Origin: JBBQHX01 sp038324385
GTDB taxonomy: Bacteria > Gemmatimonadota > Gemmatimonadetes > Gemmatimonadales > Gemmatimonadaceae
Direction of reading: 5' to 3'
Length of the DNA: 7,862 nt
NCBI GenBank assembly: GCA_038324385.1
Contig: JBBQHX010000178.1
Span: 1 to 7,862 of the forward strand
Position numbers and translations under genes: made by a program. The notes under the pieces were generated by a model. It worked only from the letters and a program-made list of their open reading frames with translations. It searched no databases and was not told the DNA's origin. Shown piece by piece: positions 1-5,737 of the stretch; the first letter of the stretch is position 1, and the number at the start of each line of letters is the position of its first letter.

Positions 1-234
1 CTGATTCACCTCGGCGAGGCGCCGCATCTGATCGTCGGTGAGCTTGAGCTCGCGGCGCACCATCTCGGCCAGCCGCTGCTCCAACTGCGATTCGAGCGCG
101 TCGCGATGACCGGCCGTCTGCGCCTGCTGGCCGCGGGTGCCTGGCGTCCCGGAAGTTCGCTGTGCCGCGACCGTCGTCGGCACGAGCGAAAGCGCGAGCG
201 AGACGAGGAGGGCGGCTACCGTTCCATATGCCAT
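1..234 (-). CDS. Exported Spy/CpxP/CnrX-like protein, N-terminal part (truncated by window edge)
   Basis: The 78 visible codons begin with a hydrophobic segment (about residues 5-18) ending in VAAQ, which looks like a Sec signal peptide cleaved before Gln25. The mature part starts with a polar, Gln/Thr/Gly-rich stretch and continues as an amphipathic helix with LTDDQMRRLAEVNQ at the window edge. That 'LTDDQ' helical hook is typical of small periplasmic helical proteins of the Spy/CpxP/ZraP/CnrX kind, which bind misfolded protein or metal. The ATG at 234 has a GAGAGGA ribosome-binding site six bases upstream. An in-frame TTG at 258 would add a basic residue to the otherwise uncharged signal N-region and is a second possible start. 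It follows the anti-sigma gene by 31 bases on the same strand, so it is probably the third gene of the sigma operon and may be its periplasmic sensor or effector. The C-terminus lies outside the window. Export is fairly sure; the family is a moderate inference. Confidence 0.6.
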   Translation of the reverse strand, partial: MAYGTVAALLVSLALSLVPTTVAAQRTSGTPGTRGQQAQTAGHRDALESQLEQRLAEMVRRELKLTDDQMRRLAEVNQ

Positions 235-265
235 CAGAGTCCTCTCAGGGCCTTGCAATCTTGCA

Positions 266-835
266 TCAGGGTCCGCCGACGCCGCGCAACGTGCCCCACG
301 CGGGGTCCGGTTCAGCGGGCGGGGCCGGATCGAGTTCTTCCACTTCGTCGAGCAGCGCGATCACGTCGTCATCGCTCAGGTCGGTGACGCCGCCGCCGAA
401 GCTCAATCCCATTTCGTCCGCGGCGACTCCGGCCACCACCGCACCGGTGTCGAAAGGCTGAACCGCGACCGAGTCGGTGCCGACCAGCGAGGGTGACCGG
501 CCGATGCCTATCGCCCAGCTACCGAGGGCGGCAATGGCGAGAGCGGCGGCGAGCCCCATCCAGGCTGGAACCGCGCGGCGGCGCTGCGCCACCGGGCGCA
601 CGACCGGCAGCGGATGCGGCGGCGCCGGCAGGGCCGCCACGATCGCCGCCAGATCGAGCGCCGGGGTGTGCGCCGCTGCCGATTCGCGAACGGCCCGCAG
701 CAACTGCAGCTCGTCGGCGCACTCCGCACATCCGGCCACGTGATGTTCGACCAACTGCCGGTCGGGGCCATCGAGTGAGCCGTGGAGATAGTCCGGCAGC
801 AGTTCGCGTGTCGTTACATCGGGACAGTCAGACAT
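266..835 (-). CDS. Membrane-bound zinc-finger anti-sigma factor (zf-HC2 type)
   Basis: This 189-residue protein has the architecture of ECF anti-sigma factors. A cytoplasmic N-terminal domain carries His32-x3-Cys36-x2-Cys39 (the HHVAGCAEC region), the signature of the zinc-binding anti-sigma fold. A Pro/Arg-rich linker follows (about 70-90), then one transmembrane helix (about 91-111), and a roughly 75-residue extracytoplasmic tail ending in an acidic helix (LSDDDVIALLDEVEELD) and a Pro-rich end. Family knowledge says the N-terminal domain sequesters the partner sigma factor at the membrane until an envelope or redox signal releases it. The start overlaps the sigma gene by 8 bases and has an excellent AAGGAGG ribosome-binding site inside the sigma coding region, so the two are probably translationally coupled. 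The acidic C-terminal helix recalls anti-sigma proteins I associate with Gemmatimonadota; that link is from memory only. The releasing signal cannot be read from sequence. Confidence 0.88.
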   Translation of the reverse strand: MSDCPDVTTRELLPDYLHGSLDGPDRQLVEHHVAGCAECADELQLLRAVRESAAAHTPALDLAAIVAALPAPPHPLPVVRPVAQRRRAVPAWMGLAAALAIAALGSWAIGIGRSPSLVGTDSVAVQPFDTGAVVAGVAADEMGLSFGGGVTDLSDDDVIALLDEVEELDPAPPAEPDPAWGTLRGVGGP

Positions 836-1382
836 CGAGCGCCTCCTTCAGCGCACGGAGCGCGTTGTGATAGTGCACCCGTGCGGCGCCTTCGGTTGTA
901 CCAGCGACATCGGCGATTTCCTTGTAGGACAGGCCTTCCGACACCCGCAATTGAAACACCTCACGCTGCGTTCGCGTCAACCGCTCCACCGCGGCGCCGA
1001 CTCGTTGCGTCGTCTCGGCGGCAACGATCCCGTCGAGCGCCCCGTACTCGCTGGCGGCGAGGGTTTCCGGTACCGTCTGATCATCGCGGCGCCGGCGATC
1101 GGCGCGCCGCCGGTCGACGATGAGCCGCCGGAGGATCGTGAACAGCCAGGTCCGAAGCGTTGAACTCCCACGAAACCCGTCGAGCGACCCGAAGGCGCGC
1201 ACGAAGGTGTCCTGCACGAGCAAATCGACATCTTCCCGTGCGCCCAGCGACGAGGCGTAGCGCGCGAGCGCCGGTGCGTGCCGCTCGACGAGCCGCGTCG
1301 CGGCCCGCTCATCGCCGCCGAGCCAACGGGCCACAAGCGCATCGTCGGGGGGGCCGTCAGCGTCGGTCAAATCGTCTCGCAT
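828..1382 (-). CDS. ECF-type RNA polymerase sigma factor
   Basis: This 184-residue protein has the two-domain plan of an extracytoplasmic-function sigma factor. Region 2 spans about residues 27-93, with the DLLVQDTFVRAF core-binding helix and the STLRTWLFTILRRLIVDRRR promoter-melting segment. An Arg/Asp-rich linker follows (about 90-105). Region 4 spans about 133-182, with a helix-turn-helix containing LSYKEIADVAGTTEGAARVH that reads the -35 element. No extra C-terminal domain is present. The reading frame stays open upstream to 1658, but homology starts just after the ATG at 1382, so that start is chosen; it has no clear Shine-Dalgarno sequence. It heads an operon with its anti-sigma factor (8-base overlap) and an exported Spy/CnrX-like protein, so it is probably held inactive at the membrane and released by an envelope, metal or protein-folding signal. 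A possible self-recognised promoter lies just upstream. The ECF subgroup is not assigned. Confidence 0.93.
   Translation of the reverse strand: MRDDLTDADGPPDDALVARWLGGDERAATRLVERHAPALARYASSLGAREDVDLLVQDTFVRAFGSLDGFRGSSTLRTWLFTILRRLIVDRRRADRRRRDDQTVPETLAASEYGALDGIVAAETTQRVGAAVERLTRTQREVFQLRVSEGLSYKEIADVAGTTEGAARVHYHNALRALKEALDV
842..848 (-). promoter_or_regulatory. Strong ribosome-binding site of the anti-sigma gene, inside the sigma gene
   Basis: On the minus strand AAGGAGG lies six bases before the ATG at 835 and within the last codons of the sigma gene (encoding Lys-Glu-Ala). It settles the anti-sigma start and suggests coupled translation, which would keep inhibitor and sigma factor in balance. 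Confidence 0.75.
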
Positions 1383-1399
1383 TCGTTGGCACGGAATAG

Positions 1400-1425
1400 G
1401 ACGGTCGGATGCGCGCGATGTTAAG
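1400..1425 (-). promoter_or_regulatory. Candidate ECF-type promoter of the sigma operon
   Basis: Reading the minus strand, CTTAAC is followed by exactly 16 bases and then CGTC. This fits the general ECF layout known from Bacillus subtilis SigW and SigM (an AAC -35 motif, 16 bases, then CGTA or CGTC). Transcription would start only about 10 bases before the sigma ATG, giving a very short leader, in line with the lack of a Shine-Dalgarno sequence. Positive autoregulation of this kind is common for ECF operons. Few bases are specified, so a chance match is possible. Confidence 0.35.
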
Positions 1426-1536
1426 GCTCGGTGCGTCGTCGCCGTGGCGGACACTTGCCCGCGCCCGCGGATCGGGCCAGCATATCGCGGCAGCCGGCCG
1501 AGGCTGGCAACGCCCGTCTCTCGCAACCGGGACCGC

Positions 1537-2226
1537 ATGGACATCGAGATCATCGCACACCGCGGAGCGTCGCGCGAGCGGCACGAGAATACGCTTCCGG
1601 CATTCGCCCGCGCTCTCGAACTCGGCGCCGACGGGATCGAACTCGACGTCCACGCCACCCGCGACGGGGTGATCGTCGTGCATCATGACGCGACCCTCCC
1701 CGACGCGCCAGCTACGCCGATCGCCGGCACGACGTTGGGCGCGCTGCGCGTGATCGCACCCGATCCGGACGATCCGGCCCACGTCGCGACGCTCGAGGAG
1801 GTCTTTCGGCTGGTTGCCAACCGGGCCACGGTGTACGTCGAGATCAAGGCGCCGGGAATTACGGCGGGGGTGGCCCGCTGCATCCGTGACTCCGCCGCGC
1901 GCGCCGCTATCCATGCGTTCGACCACCGCGTGGCCCTCGAGATCCGTGCCATCGACCTGGAGCTTCCCACCGGTATTCTCTCCTCCAGCTACGTCCTCGA
2001 CCCGGCCGGCGCACTGCGCGCCGCGGGGGCACGCGATTACTGGCAACACGCCTCGTTGATCGACCAACCGCTGGTCGACGCGATTCATGACGCCGGCGGG
2101 CGCGTAGTCGCGTGGACGGTCAACGCCCCGGAGGCCGCGCGGGCGCTGGCGGAGCTTGGCGTGGACGCCCTCTGCAGCGACGTACCGGAGATGGTACGCC
2201 TTGCCGTGGAACGCGCGATCGCCTGA
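1537..2226 (+). CDS. Glycerophosphodiester phosphodiesterase (GDPD family)
   Basis: The product hydrolyses glycerophosphodiesters, released by phospholipid turnover, to glycerol-3-phosphate and an alcohol. The 229-residue protein shows the family's motifs in order: His8-Arg9 (AHRGAS), Glu17-Asn18 (ENTLPAF), Glu35 and Asp37 (GIELDVHATRDG), the HHD motif at 49-51 (His50 the likely second catalytic histidine), Glu102 in VEIK, and the C-terminal GRVVAWTVN with Trp193 followed by LGVDALCSDVPE. The metal-binding acidic residues and both catalytic histidines are therefore present, and the length suits a bacterial single-domain enzyme of the UgpQ kind. No signal peptide is visible, so it should be cytoplasmic. 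The frame is open from an ATG at 1444, but homology begins directly at 1537, so that start is used; its ribosome-binding site is weak. It is transcribed divergently from the sigma operon and lies 117 bases before the amidohydrolase pair. Exact substrate is unknown. Confidence 0.92.
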   Translation: MDIEIIAHRGASRERHENTLPAFARALELGADGIELDVHATRDGVIVVHHDATLPDAPATPIAGTTLGALRVIAPDPDDPAHVATLEEVFRLVANRATVYVEIKAPGITAGVARCIRDSAARAAIHAFDHRVALEIRAIDLELPTGILSSSYVLDPAGALRAAGARDYWQHASLIDQPLVDAIHDAGGRVVAWTVNAPEAARALAELGVDALCSDVPEMVRLAVERAIA

Positions 2227-2343
2227 CTCGCGGCCGCGGCCCTCCCACCTACCGCGCCTTGCGGCCGTGGTGTCGGTGGGCGAGCGTACGCCCAGTGCCC
2301 GCTGACCTCGGGCATCCTCACCCCCGTTCCGGAGCGTTCGCTC

Positions 2344-3792
2344 GTGAAACGATTCGTCCTTCCCGCGGCACTTCTCGCCCTCGCGGCGTGCCGAACGACG
2401 GCGCCGGCCACCGCGCCCGCGCCTGACGCCGGCCCGCAGGGGCAACGTGCCAGCGACTCGCTCGTGGCACGCGGCGCACTCTCGGTCCCGAACGCCGATC
2501 CCTTCCCCAGCACGTACCAGCCGCGCCCCTCGCGGCCCACGGTCATCCGGAACGCGACGATCCTCACTGCCGCCGGACCCGTCATCCAGAACGGCAGCGT
2601 GCTGCTGCGCGACGGCAAGGTCGTCGAGGTCGGCACCACGGTGAATGCCCCTGCCGACGCCGTCGTGATCGACGGCCAGGGGAAGTGGGTAACGCCGGGT
2701 CTCATCGATACGCACTCCCACCTCGGCGTGTATGCCGCTCCGGGCGGACAGGCGCTGAGCGATGGCAATGAAGCCACGAACCCGGTGACGGCGCACGTCT
2801 GGGCCGAGCATTCGGTGTGGCCGCACGATCCGCAGTTCCCGCGCAACCTCGCCGGCGGCGTGACGACGATCCAGGTCCTGCCCGGGTCGGCCAACCTGAT
2901 CGGCGGACGGAGCGTGGTGCTGAAGGTCGTTCCCGCCCGGAGCGTGCAGGAGATGAAGTTCCCCGACGCGCGCTACGGACTCAAGATGGCGTGCGGCGAA
3001 AACCCCAAGCGCGTGTATGCCTCACGCGGCCCGGCCACCCGGATGGGGAACGTGGCCGGGTATCGTCAGGCATGGATCCAGGGCGACGCCTACCGCCGCC
3101 GGTGGGACAAATGGATGGACTCGCGCGAGGGTGATCCGCCCGCCCGCGACCTGGGGTTGGAGACGTTGGCCGAGGCGCTGCGCGGCAACATCCTCATCCA
3201 CAACCACTGCTACCGCGCCGACGAGATGGTGCAGATGATCGATGTGGCCGCCGAGTTCGGCTATCACATCCGGTCGTTCCATCACGGCGTCGAGGCCTAC
3301 AAGGTGGCCGACCTGCTCGCCCGCGATTCGATCTCCGCGTCGATCTGGTCCGACTGGGGTCACTTCAAGATGGAAGCGATGGACGGCGTGATCGGCAACG
3401 TGGCGCTGGTGCACAACGCCGGCGCGCGCGCGATCGTGCACTCCGACGACCCGTCGGGCTCGCAGCGACTCAACCAGGAAGCGTCGAAGTCGCGCGCGCA
3501 GGGTGAGCGACTGGGGATCAACGTGCCTCCCGAAGAAGCGATCAAGTGGATCACCCTCAATGCAGCCTGGGCGCTCGACCTGCACGATCGGATCGGGTCG
3601 CTCGAAGCCGGCAAGAACGCCGATGTCGTGCTCTGGTCGGCGGACCCGTTCAGCGTCTATGCCCGTGCGGAGAAAGTATGGATCGATGGAGCACTGATGT
3701 ACGATCGGCTCGATCCGGCGCGGCAGTGGAGGACGGATTTCGAAGCCGGCTTCGTCCCCCCCGTGACGCGTCTTCCGGAGGGCGGACGATGA
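2344..3792 (+). CDS. Metal-dependent amidohydrolase, predicted lipoprotein
   Basis: This 482-residue enzyme begins at a GTG with GGAG nine bases upstream. Its N-terminus is a lipoprotein signal ending in the lipobox LAAC, with Cys16 as the lipidated residue. A Pro/Ala-rich tether runs to about residue 60, followed by the small beta domain and the TIM-barrel. The metal site appears complete: His124-x-His126 (DTHSHLG), Lys214 (GLKMACGENPKR), His286/His288 (IHNHCYRADEM), His313/His314 (SFHHGVEAYKVAD) and Asp368 (IVHSDDPS). The closing segment GSLEAGKNADVVLWSADPF is the usual C-terminal return to the beta domain. The combination NPKR, TRMG and YRADE puts it in an imidazolonepropionase-like branch whose substrate I cannot name; a cyclic amide or peptide-like compound hydrolysed at the cell envelope is a guess. 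Its stop overlaps the next gene's start (ATGA), so the two are coupled. Family assignment is strong; substrate is open. Confidence 0.9.
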   Translation: MKRFVLPAALLALAACRTTAPATAPAPDAGPQGQRASDSLVARGALSVPNADPFPSTYQPRPSRPTVIRNATILTAAGPVIQNGSVLLRDGKVVEVGTTVNAPADAVVIDGQGKWVTPGLIDTHSHLGVYAAPGGQALSDGNEATNPVTAHVWAEHSVWPHDPQFPRNLAGGVTTIQVLPGSANLIGGRSVVLKVVPARSVQEMKFPDARYGLKMACGENPKRVYASRGPATRMGNVAGYRQAWIQGDAYRRRWDKWMDSREGDPPARDLGLETLAEALRGNILIHNHCYRADEMVQMIDVAAEFGYHIRSFHHGVEAYKVADLLARDSISASIWSDWGHFKMEAMDGVIGNVALVHNAGARAIVHSDDPSGSQRLNQEASKSRAQGERLGINVPPEEAIKWITLNAAWALDLHDRIGSLEAGKNADVVLWSADPFSVYARAEKVWIDGALMYDRLDPARQWRTDFEAGFVPPVTRLPEGGR

Positions 3793-5093
3793 CGCCCCGC
3801 GTGAGGCTCGCGCGGGCGGTGGCCGCGGTCGGCGCCGTCGCGCTGTCGCTGGCGATTCCACTAGCACCCGCGGCCGCGCAGACGGTGGCGATCACCGGCG
3901 GCCGGGTGCACACCGTCTCGGGGGCGGTGATCGAGAACGGCACCGTCCTGATGCGGAACGGACGTATCGTGGCGGTCGGAGCAAATGTGGTCGTACCGGC
4001 TGGTGCCGAACGAGTGGACGCCACGGGGAAGATCGTCACCCCGGGCTTTTTCCACGGCGCGACGACGCTCGGCGTGGTCGAGATCGGCGCCGTGCCCGAA
4101 ACGAACGATGCGCGCCCGTCGACTGATCGTTCGGTGATCAACGCGGCCGTTCGGATCGAGGACGCACTCAACCCGGCGAGCGTGCTGTTGGCGCCCGCGC
4201 GGAACGAGGGGATCACCACGGTCCTGCTGATGCCGTCGGGCGGTCTTGTGGCCGGCCAGGCGGCGGTGATCGACCTGAGCGACAGCACGGCGCCCGCGCT
4301 GCTCGTTCGCTCGTCGGCGGCGATGATCGCCCAGTTCGGCAACGCCAGCGGATCCGAGGTGGGGTCGCGCGCGCAGCAGGTGGCGCAGTTCCGCGCGCTG
4401 CTGGACGATGCGCGCGCGTACCGCGCCCGTCGCGCTGATTACGACCGCGGCGCCTCACGCGAGCTGTCGGCCTCGCGCGCTGACCTGGAGGCGATGCTCC
4501 CGGTGCTGGACGGACGCGTGCCGATGCTGGTGGCCGTCGATCGCGCGTCGGACATCCTGGCGGTGATGCGACTGGCCCGCGAGTACGGCATCCGGCTGAT
4601 CGTCGGCGGCGGCGCCGAGGCGTGGCAGGTGGCCGATTCACTGGCCGCCGCGAAGGTGCCCGTCCTGACGGTTGCGATGAACAACATCCCGGGGTCGTTC
4701 GCCACGCTCGGTCAGCGCCAGGAAAATGCGGCGCTGCTCGAAGCCGCCGGAGTCCCGGTGGCGATCGTGAGTGCCGAAACCGGCTTCAACGTGCGGGCGT
4801 TGCGCCAGGAGGCGGGGAACGCGGTCGCCTACGGGATGGATTGGGACGACGCGCTCCGCGCCGTCACGCTTCGGCCGGCCCAGGCGTTCGGCATCGGCGA
4901 CCGCTACGGCTCGCTGGAAGCGGGCAAGGTCGCCAATGTCGTCGTCTGGAGCGGCGATCCGTTCGAGTTCGGAACGACGGCGGACGCGGTGTTCGTCCGC
5001 GGGCGTCGAATGGAAGGCGCCACGCGCCAGGATGCGCTGATGCAGCGGTACCGGACGACTCCACCCGACTACTACGCCCCGCCACCGGAGTGA
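3789..5093 (+). CDS. Exported amidohydrolase-family protein lacking the metal site (probable pseudoenzyme)
   Basis: This 434-residue paralogue of the preceding enzyme starts at an ATG inside the ATGA overlap, with GGAGG seven bases upstream. A Sec signal peptide with a basic N-region ends in AAAQ, cleaved after about Ala30; there is no lipobox. The amidohydrolase frame is clear at both ends: NGTVLMRNGRIVAVG and KIVTPGFF at the front, YGSLEAGKVANVVVWSGDPF at the back. Aligned by eye to its neighbour, the catalytic positions are replaced: the HxH pair by Ala91 and Thr93 (HGATTLG), the IHNH histidines by Leu247 and Ala249, the HH pair by Gly273 and Gly274, and the aspartate by Ala329. Classic metal hydrolysis is therefore unlikely. 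It may form a complex with, stabilise or regulate the active lipoprotein enzyme, or use another chemistry. An alternative is that it binds the substrate only. The frame is open upstream to 3546, but the signal peptide and ribosome-binding site support 3789. Confidence 0.85.
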   Translation: MTPRVRLARAVAAVGAVALSLAIPLAPAAAQTVAITGGRVHTVSGAVIENGTVLMRNGRIVAVGANVVVPAGAERVDATGKIVTPGFFHGATTLGVVEIGAVPETNDARPSTDRSVINAAVRIEDALNPASVLLAPARNEGITTVLLMPSGGLVAGQAAVIDLSDSTAPALLVRSSAAMIAQFGNASGSEVGSRAQQVAQFRALLDDARAYRARRADYDRGASRELSASRADLEAMLPVLDGRVPMLVAVDRASDILAVMRLAREYGIRLIVGGGAEAWQVADSLAAAKVPVLTVAMNNIPGSFATLGQRQENAALLEAAGVPVAIVSAETGFNVRALRQEAGNAVAYGMDWDDALRAVTLRPAQAFGIGDRYGSLEAGKVANVVVWSGDPFEFGTTADAVFVRGRRMEGATRQDALMQRYRTTPPDYYAPPPE

Positions 5094-5102
5094 AGCGGCG
5101 AT

Positions 5103-5130
5103 GGGCTCCGGGCTACGGGCTCTGGGCAAC
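5103..5130. repeat. Four tandem GGGCTNN-type heptamers
   Basis: The units GGGCTCC, GGGCTAC, GGGCTCT and GGGCAAC follow one another without a gap, starting 10 bases after the amidohydrolase stop codon. The first five bases are constant in three units, and GGGC is constant in all four. It lies outside any gene and looks like a member of a short interspersed or low-complexity repeat; its copy number in the genome cannot be judged here. Confidence 0.6.
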
Positions 5131-5158
5131 TTCCGGGAGCTTGCAGCCCAAAGCCCGT
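5115..5158. terminator. Stem-loop between convergent genes, possible bidirectional terminator
   Basis: Positions 5115-5127 (ACGGGCTCTGGGC) pair with 5146-5158 (GCCCAAAGCCCGT) in 12 of 13 positions around an 18-base loop. The left arm is made from the heptamer repeats. It sits between the plus-strand amidohydrolase end (5093) and the minus-strand gene end (5204), where a terminator working in either direction would be useful. No run of T follows on either strand, so intrinsic termination would have to rest on the hairpin alone. Confidence 0.45.
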
Positions 5159-5203
5159 CAGTCTGACATGGCTGCAGACAAAGGTCTCAATTGCCGACCC
5201 GTT

Positions 5204-5599
5204 CTAGACGGGCGGAAGTCCGGATCCTGGCGGTGAATAGTCCGACTGGACCGGATCGGTCGGTGTGGCGGGTTGCGGAGGCGGCGGGGCGGCGCTGGTG
5301 AGGTCGGGCTCGTCGCCTTCCTTGCGTCGTCCCTGCGCCTCGGCGAGCGCGGCCTCGAGGCGGTCGGCTTCGACCTCGTGGGCGGTCAGCGTGCTGCTCA
5401 GCCGCGCATACGTGTCGGCATCGAGCTCGCCGCCGTCCTTGCGGGCGCGATAGACGGCGTAGCCGAGGGCCTGCGCCGCCTTGTCGGCGAGCTGGCGGAC
5501 GCGGAACGCCTCGAGGCGGACCTTCCCCTCGTCGAGGGCACCCTGCGCCACGCGTCCGGCGCGGTCGAGTTCGGTCTTGAGCTTGTCCAGAAGCGACAT
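5204..5599 (-). CDS. Small charged helical protein of unknown function
   Basis: I do not recognise this 131-residue protein. From the ATG at 5599 it begins MSLLDKLKTELDRAGRV and then runs as almost uninterrupted charged, heptad-like helix to about residue 95 (AFRVRQLADKAAQALGYAVY, then AHEVEADRLEAALAEAQG), suggesting a two- or three-helix coiled coil. The last 35 residues are Pro/Gln/Ser-rich and probably disordered. It has no signal peptide, no cysteine and no transmembrane helix, so it should be a soluble cytoplasmic protein. The frame is open upstream to 5692 but that part is Arg/Pro/Ser-rich and unlike coding sequence here; MSLLDKLK is a natural start, though without a strong Shine-Dalgarno sequence. 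It is downstream of the rpmA terminator-like hairpin and so probably has its own promoter; an ECF-like candidate is present at 5648-5673. A stress-related scaffold is only a guess. Confidence 0.72.
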   Translation of the reverse strand: MSLLDKLKTELDRAGRVAQGALDEGKVRLEAFRVRQLADKAAQALGYAVYRARKDGGELDADTYARLSSTLTAHEVEADRLEAALAEAQGRRKEGDEPDLTSAAPPPPQPATPTDPVQSDYSPPGSGLPPV

Positions 5600-5647
5600 C
5601 GTCGGATTGGCGAGAGGGGAACGTGGTGTGGCGAACTGATACCTCCT

Positions 5648-5673
5648 ACGCGCGGACCGTGCCGGAGTTTCCG
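5648..5673 (-). promoter_or_regulatory. Candidate ECF-type promoter for the small helical gene
   Basis: On the minus strand GGAAAC, 16 bases and CGTA occur in order, very close to the Bacillus SigW-type layout (TGAAAC-N16-CGTA). The -35-like element begins a few bases after the rpmA hairpin, and transcription would start about 40 bases before the ATG at 5599. It shares AAC-N16-CGT with the candidate upstream of the sigma gene at 1400-1425. Whether the sigma factor in this window reads it is inference. Confidence 0.4.
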
Positions 5674-5680
5674 AACGCGA

Positions 5681-5715
5681 CGAGGCCCCCACCGGATTCC
5701 GGTGGGGGCCTCGTG
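5681..5715 (-). terminator. Strong GC-rich hairpin ending the rplU-rpmA transcript
   Basis: A perfect 16-bp inverted repeat (arms 5681-5696 and 5700-5715) with a three-base loop begins 22 bases after the rpmA stop. The stem is nearly all G:C (GGCCCCCACCGG core). Downstream on the minus strand the sequence CGCGTTCGGAAA has no real T tract, so it is a hairpin-dominated terminator or an mRNA 3'-end stabiliser rather than a textbook intrinsic terminator. Confidence 0.8.
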
Positions 5716-5737
5716 CCGTAGAGGTGCGACCGATCGA

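Noticed and set aside
1484..1514. TTGCCA and TATGCT on the minus strand as a sigma-70 promoter for the sigma operon
   Set aside because: The spacer would be 20 bases, too long for normal use, and the -10 match is only partial.
2229..2269. Inverted repeat CGGCCGC/GCGGCCG (arms 2231-2237 and 2261-2267) after the phosphodiesterase gene
   Set aside because: Only seven firm pairs with a 23-base loop in very GC-rich sequence and no T tract; too weak to call a terminator.
1357..2826. Long minus-strand open frame (489 codons) opposite the phosphodiesterase and first amidohydrolase
   Set aside because: Arg/Gly-rich translation without recognisable domains; it lies antisense to two genes with complete family motifs, so it is a high-GC shadow frame.
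3546..3788. Possible N-terminal extension of the second amidohydrolase
   Set aside because: It overlaps the end of the first enzyme, is Arg/Ser-rich, and would bury a good signal peptide and a GGAGG site that both support the start at 3789.
3022..3867. 281-codon minus-strand open frame opposite the amidohydrolase pair
   Set aside because: Spans the overlap of two well-supported plus-strand genes and shows only a mirrored, Arg/Pro/Val-rich composition.
5161..5212. Two small hairpins (GTCTG/CAGAC and CCCGT/ACGGG)
   Set aside because: Five-base stems are expected by chance in this composition; the second merely surrounds the stop codon of the small helical gene.
5640..5650. Strong Shine-Dalgarno-like TAGGAGGT on the minus strand
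   Set aside because: No ATG, GTG or TTG lies at a suitable distance in a plausible frame; it is more likely part of the -10/start region of the ECF-like promoter candidate.
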